A stretch of DNA of 32,811 nucleotides from a bacterium (lineage in GTDB: Bacteria > Arandabacterota > Arandabacteria > Arandabacterales > Arandabacteraceae). The notes beneath the pieces were generated by a model that searched no databases, was not told where the DNA came from, and saw nothing but the letters and a program-made list of their open reading frames with translations. The position numbers and the translations under genes are program-made. This document shows positions 30,765 through 32,811 of the stretch, one piece after another (position 1 is the stretch's first letter; each line of letters opens with the position of its first letter). The stretch covers positions 1 to 32,811 of the forward strand of contig JAOZOU010000014.1 in the NCBI GenBank assembly GCA_029933125.1. The letters are read 5' to 3'.

Positions 30765-32669
30765 ATGACAGAGAAGGAACAAAGACCAATCGAAGAGGCG
30801 TCCGGAGAAAGGACGCAGGCATCTCAAGAAAGGAGGGATCTCAAAGGAGCTTACAGGCACATCAAGCCGGTTCGCAGTGATGAAGAAGACTGGGATGTTT
30901 CCCCCGAGATCCTTGATATGTATGAGCAGGCTTTCAAGGAGATGGAAGAAGGTGAAATAGTCAAGGGTCATGTTGTTAAGGTGACTGAAGGCGAAGTGCT
31001 TGTGGATGTCGGTTTCAAGTCTGAAGGGGTCATACCTCTTTCCGAATTCGGCGAGAATCCAACAGTGCGTGTTGGCGATGAGGTAGAGGTCTTTCTCGAA
31101 AAGATGGAAAATCAAGATGGCTTGATAGTGCTTTCCAAGCAGCGGGCAGATTTCTTAAGAGTTTGGGGAACGATAAAAGATGCCTATGATAACCAGAAGG
31201 TTGTTGAGGGCAAGCTCCTGAGAAGGATTCCAGGTGGTGCTGTTGTTGATCTTTTTGGCGTTGAGGCATTCCTGCCGGGTTCGCAGATAGGTATTCGCCA
31301 TATTCAGGATTTAAGCCAGCTGATTGGGCAGACCATAAGGGTCAAGGTGATAAAGCTCAACAAGCGGCGGCGGAATGTCGTTGTCTCGCGAAGAATAGTT
31401 CTTGAAGAGGAGCGCGAACGTCAAAAGCAAGCTTTGCTGGCTGAGCTTGAGAAAGGCCAGATAAGGGAGGGTGTCGTCAAGAACATCACCGATTTCGGTG
31501 CATTCATAGATCTTGGTGGTATTGATGGCTTGCTTCATATCACTGATATTTCCTGGGGCAGAGTTAGCCATCCCTCTGAGATGCTTGCAATCGGGGACAA
31601 GGTGAAGGTGATGGTTGTTGACTTCGACAAGGAGCGCGACCGCATCTCCCTCAGCATGAAAGACCTTACGCCTAATCCGTGGGAGAATGTTGAAGAAAAG
31701 TATCCTGTTGGCTCGAGGGTAAGGGGAAAGGTGGTTAGCATCACCGACTACGGTGCCTTCGTTGAGCTTGAGAAGGGTGTTGAGGGACTTGTCCACAAGT
31801 CTGAAATGTCCTGGACTAAACACATCAAGCATCCTTCGAAGGTGGTTGCCATTGGTGAGACCATTGAGGCAGTTGTTCTCAAGATCGATAAGGAGAATGA
31901 GAAGATCTCCCTTGGTTTGAAGCAGATCGAACCTGACCCTTGGGAGACGTTAGAACAAAGATACCCTGAGGGAACTCGCGTGACTGGAAGGGTGAGGAAT
32001 CTCACCAATTTTGGTGCCTTTGTCGAAATAGAGGAGGGCATCGAAGGGCTTGTTCACATATCTGATATGTCGTGGACCAAGCGTATCAGGCATCCAAGTG
32101 AGATTCTCAAGAAGGGCGATAGGGTAGACGTTATTGTGCTGAGCATTGACAAGGAGAGTCGCAAGATCTCACTTGGTCTTAAGCAAATTGAGGAAAATCC
32201 GTGGACACGCCTCCTTGAAAAGTATGCCGTTGGCAGTACGACCAAAGGCAAGATAGTCAAGATGCAAGACAGAGGTGTTGTCGTCGAGCTTGAAGAGGAT
32301 GTCGAGGGTTTCGTGCCGCTTTCACATCTTGGTCGTGAGAATATCAAGAAGCCATCTGAGGTCTTCGAGATAGGCGACGATCTTCCGCTTAAGGTCATAA
32401 AGATAGATCCTGATGCCCGCAAGATTTTGCTTAGCGTGAGAGATTACCTTGCCGATCAGGATAGGGAGGAGGTTGAGAGATACCTGCGCAAGTATGGTCC
32501 TAAGACAATGACAGTTGGAGAGGTCGTTGCTGCTAAAGAGCCAAATGGTGAGGCAGGCTCCGAAGCCCCTGGTGAGGAGTCACAGACTCAAGAACCATCT
32601 GAGGGTTCCGAGGAGGGGCCCAGCCAGTCGGAGACACAAGGAGGCGAATCCGGGGAGGTACCTCAATAG
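30765..32669 (+). CDS. rpsA: 30S ribosomal protein S1, six S1 repeats
   Basis: S1 binds mRNA and brings it to the 30S subunit. The 634-aa protein has six S1-type OB folds, roughly at residues 60-125, 140-210, 228-300, 315-385, 400-470 and 485-560. Repeats 3-5 carry the strong RNA-binding signature (TDFGAFIDL, TDYGAFVELEKGVEGLVH, TNFGAFVEIEEGIEGLVHIS). Repeats 1 and 2 are divergent (TEGEVLVDVGFKSEGVIPL, GGAVVDLFGVEAFLPGSQ). Charged linkers lie at both ends; the last 50 residues are low-complexity, rich in Glu, Ser, Gly and Gln. Six repeats match the Gram-negative-type S1 rather than the four-repeat type typical of Firmicutes and Actinobacteria. Confidence 0.95.
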   Translation: MTEKEQRPIEEASGERTQASQERRDLKGAYRHIKPVRSDEEDWDVSPEILDMYEQAFKEMEEGEIVKGHVVKVTEGEVLVDVGFKSEGVIPLSEFGENPTVRVGDEVEVFLEKMENQDGLIVLSKQRADFLRVWGTIKDAYDNQKVVEGKLLRRIPGGAVVDLFGVEAFLPGSQIGIRHIQDLSQLIGQTIRVKVIKLNKRRRNVVVSRRIVLEEERERQKQALLAELEKGQIREGVVKNITDFGAFIDLGGIDGLLHITDISWGRVSHPSEMLAIGDKVKVMVVDFDKERDRISLSMKDLTPNPWENVEEKYPVGSRVRGKVVSITDYGAFVELEKGVEGLVHKSEMSWTKHIKHPSKVVAIGETIEAVVLKIDKENEKISLGLKQIEPDPWETLEQRYPEGTRVTGRVRNLTNFGAFVEIEEGIEGLVHISDMSWTKRIRHPSEILKKGDRVDVIVLSIDKESRKISLGLKQIEENPWTRLLEKYAVGSTTKGKIVKMQDRGVVVELEEDVEGFVPLSHLGRENIKKPSEVFEIGDDLPLKVIKIDPDARKILLSVRDYLADQDREEVERYLRKYGPKTMTVGEVVAAKEPNGEAGSEAPGEESQTQEPSEGSEEGPSQSETQGGESGEVPQ

Positions 32670-32676
32670 AAATTGC

Positions 32677-32724
32677 TTGACACACAATGCAGCTTATCAT
32701 ATTGATTGAAGGAGAAGGTATAAT
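32677..32724 (+). promoter_or_regulatory. promoter-like elements before the tRNA gene
   Basis: A perfect TTGACA (32677-32682) and a perfect TATAAT (32719-32724) are 36 nt apart, too far for one promoter. TTGACA with a 17-nt spacer meets TATTGA (32700-32705), a weak -10; TATAAT has no matching -35. Transcription for the tRNA probably begins at one of these. I see no terminator between rpsA and the tRNA. Confidence 0.3.
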
Positions 32725-32752
32725 TCATTGAAGGTGCACAAGTTAGGGGCGT

Positions 32753-32811
32753 GGGCGATTAGCTCAGTTGGTGAGAGTGCCTGCTCGACAAGCAGGAGGT
32801 CACTGGTTCAA
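32753..32811 (+). tRNA. tRNA-Val(GAC), 5' part, cut by the window end
   Basis: The acceptor 5' strand GGGCGAT (32753-32759), D arm GCTC...GAGT, anticodon stem CCTGC/GCAGG around loop TCGACAA, variable loop AGGTC and the start of the T arm ACTGG-TTCAA are in register. The 7-nt loop puts GAC at positions 34-36, so valine. Position 33 is C, where U is almost universal. The 3' acceptor strand lies outside the window. Confidence 0.88.

Noticed and set aside
1-32811. CRISPR arrays, insertion sequences or tandem repeats
   Set aside because: No regularly spaced direct repeats or transposase-like frames were seen. The only notable inverted repeat is the leader at 8450-8584.

Overview
This 32.8 kb window is chromosomal DNA of moderate G+C from an anaerobe-like bacterium. 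It has dense operons, many 1-11 nt gene overlaps, and unusually frequent TTG starts (9 of 32 genes). I cannot name the phylum. ScpA/ScpB, the MEP-pathway enzyme IspH, a six-repeat S1 protein, a Fe-S-type TrpRS and the conserved order M50-trpS-scpA-scpB-rluB-cmk-plsC-ispH-rpsA fit several bacterial lineages (Clostridia-like, Desulfobacterota-like, deep candidate phyla). No transposase, phage gene or CRISPR array is visible.

Layout. (1) 16-4280, minus strand: malQ and treY, glucan/trehalose metabolism. (2) 4428-8234, plus strand: a molybdopterin oxidoreductase and a [2Fe-2S]/ASKHA protein (RACo-like, DUF4445 type), divergent from treY with back-to-back promoters. (3) 8235-8675: a 440-nt intergenic region holding a perfect sigma-54 (-24/-12) promoter followed by a long-stem RNA structure. 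(4) 8676-14902: a compact bacterial microcompartment (BMC) operon in the order pduL, BMC-H, BMC-H, BMC-P, acylating aldehyde dehydrogenase, PduS-like flavo/Fe-S protein, PduT-like BMC-T, BMC-P, BMC-P, class II aldolase. It runs directly into proS with a 4-nt overlap. (5) 16616-17882, minus strand: a family 2 glycosyltransferase and rpsT, each with a good sigma-70-type promoter. (6) 17999-24762: murJ-uvrC-ogt-MBL hydrolase-xer recombinase-CCA/poly(A) polymerase. (7) 24874-32669: M50 protease-trpS-scpA-scpB-rluB-cmk-plsC-ispH-rpsA. (8) A 5' tRNA-Val(GAC) fragment cut by the window end.

How the BMC genes may work together (inference). A class II aldolase of the fuculose/rhamnulose-1-phosphate type would release lactaldehyde (or a related aldehyde) and DHAP. 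The acylating dehydrogenase would make acyl-CoA and NADH, and PduL would convert acyl-CoA to acyl phosphate, recycling CoA. All three enzymes carry a similar terminal amphipathic helix that looks like an encapsulation peptide; on the aldolase it is at the C terminus. No alcohol dehydrogenase lies in the locus to recycle NADH. Instead the PduS-like protein (two 4Fe-4S motifs) is translationally coupled to a BMC-T protein that keeps the PduT pore motif TICPGK, which suggests electrons leave the shell through a Fe-S relay. The best candidates for a new system are this oxidative, electron-exporting aldolase BMC and its sigma-54 promoter plus structured-leader control region.
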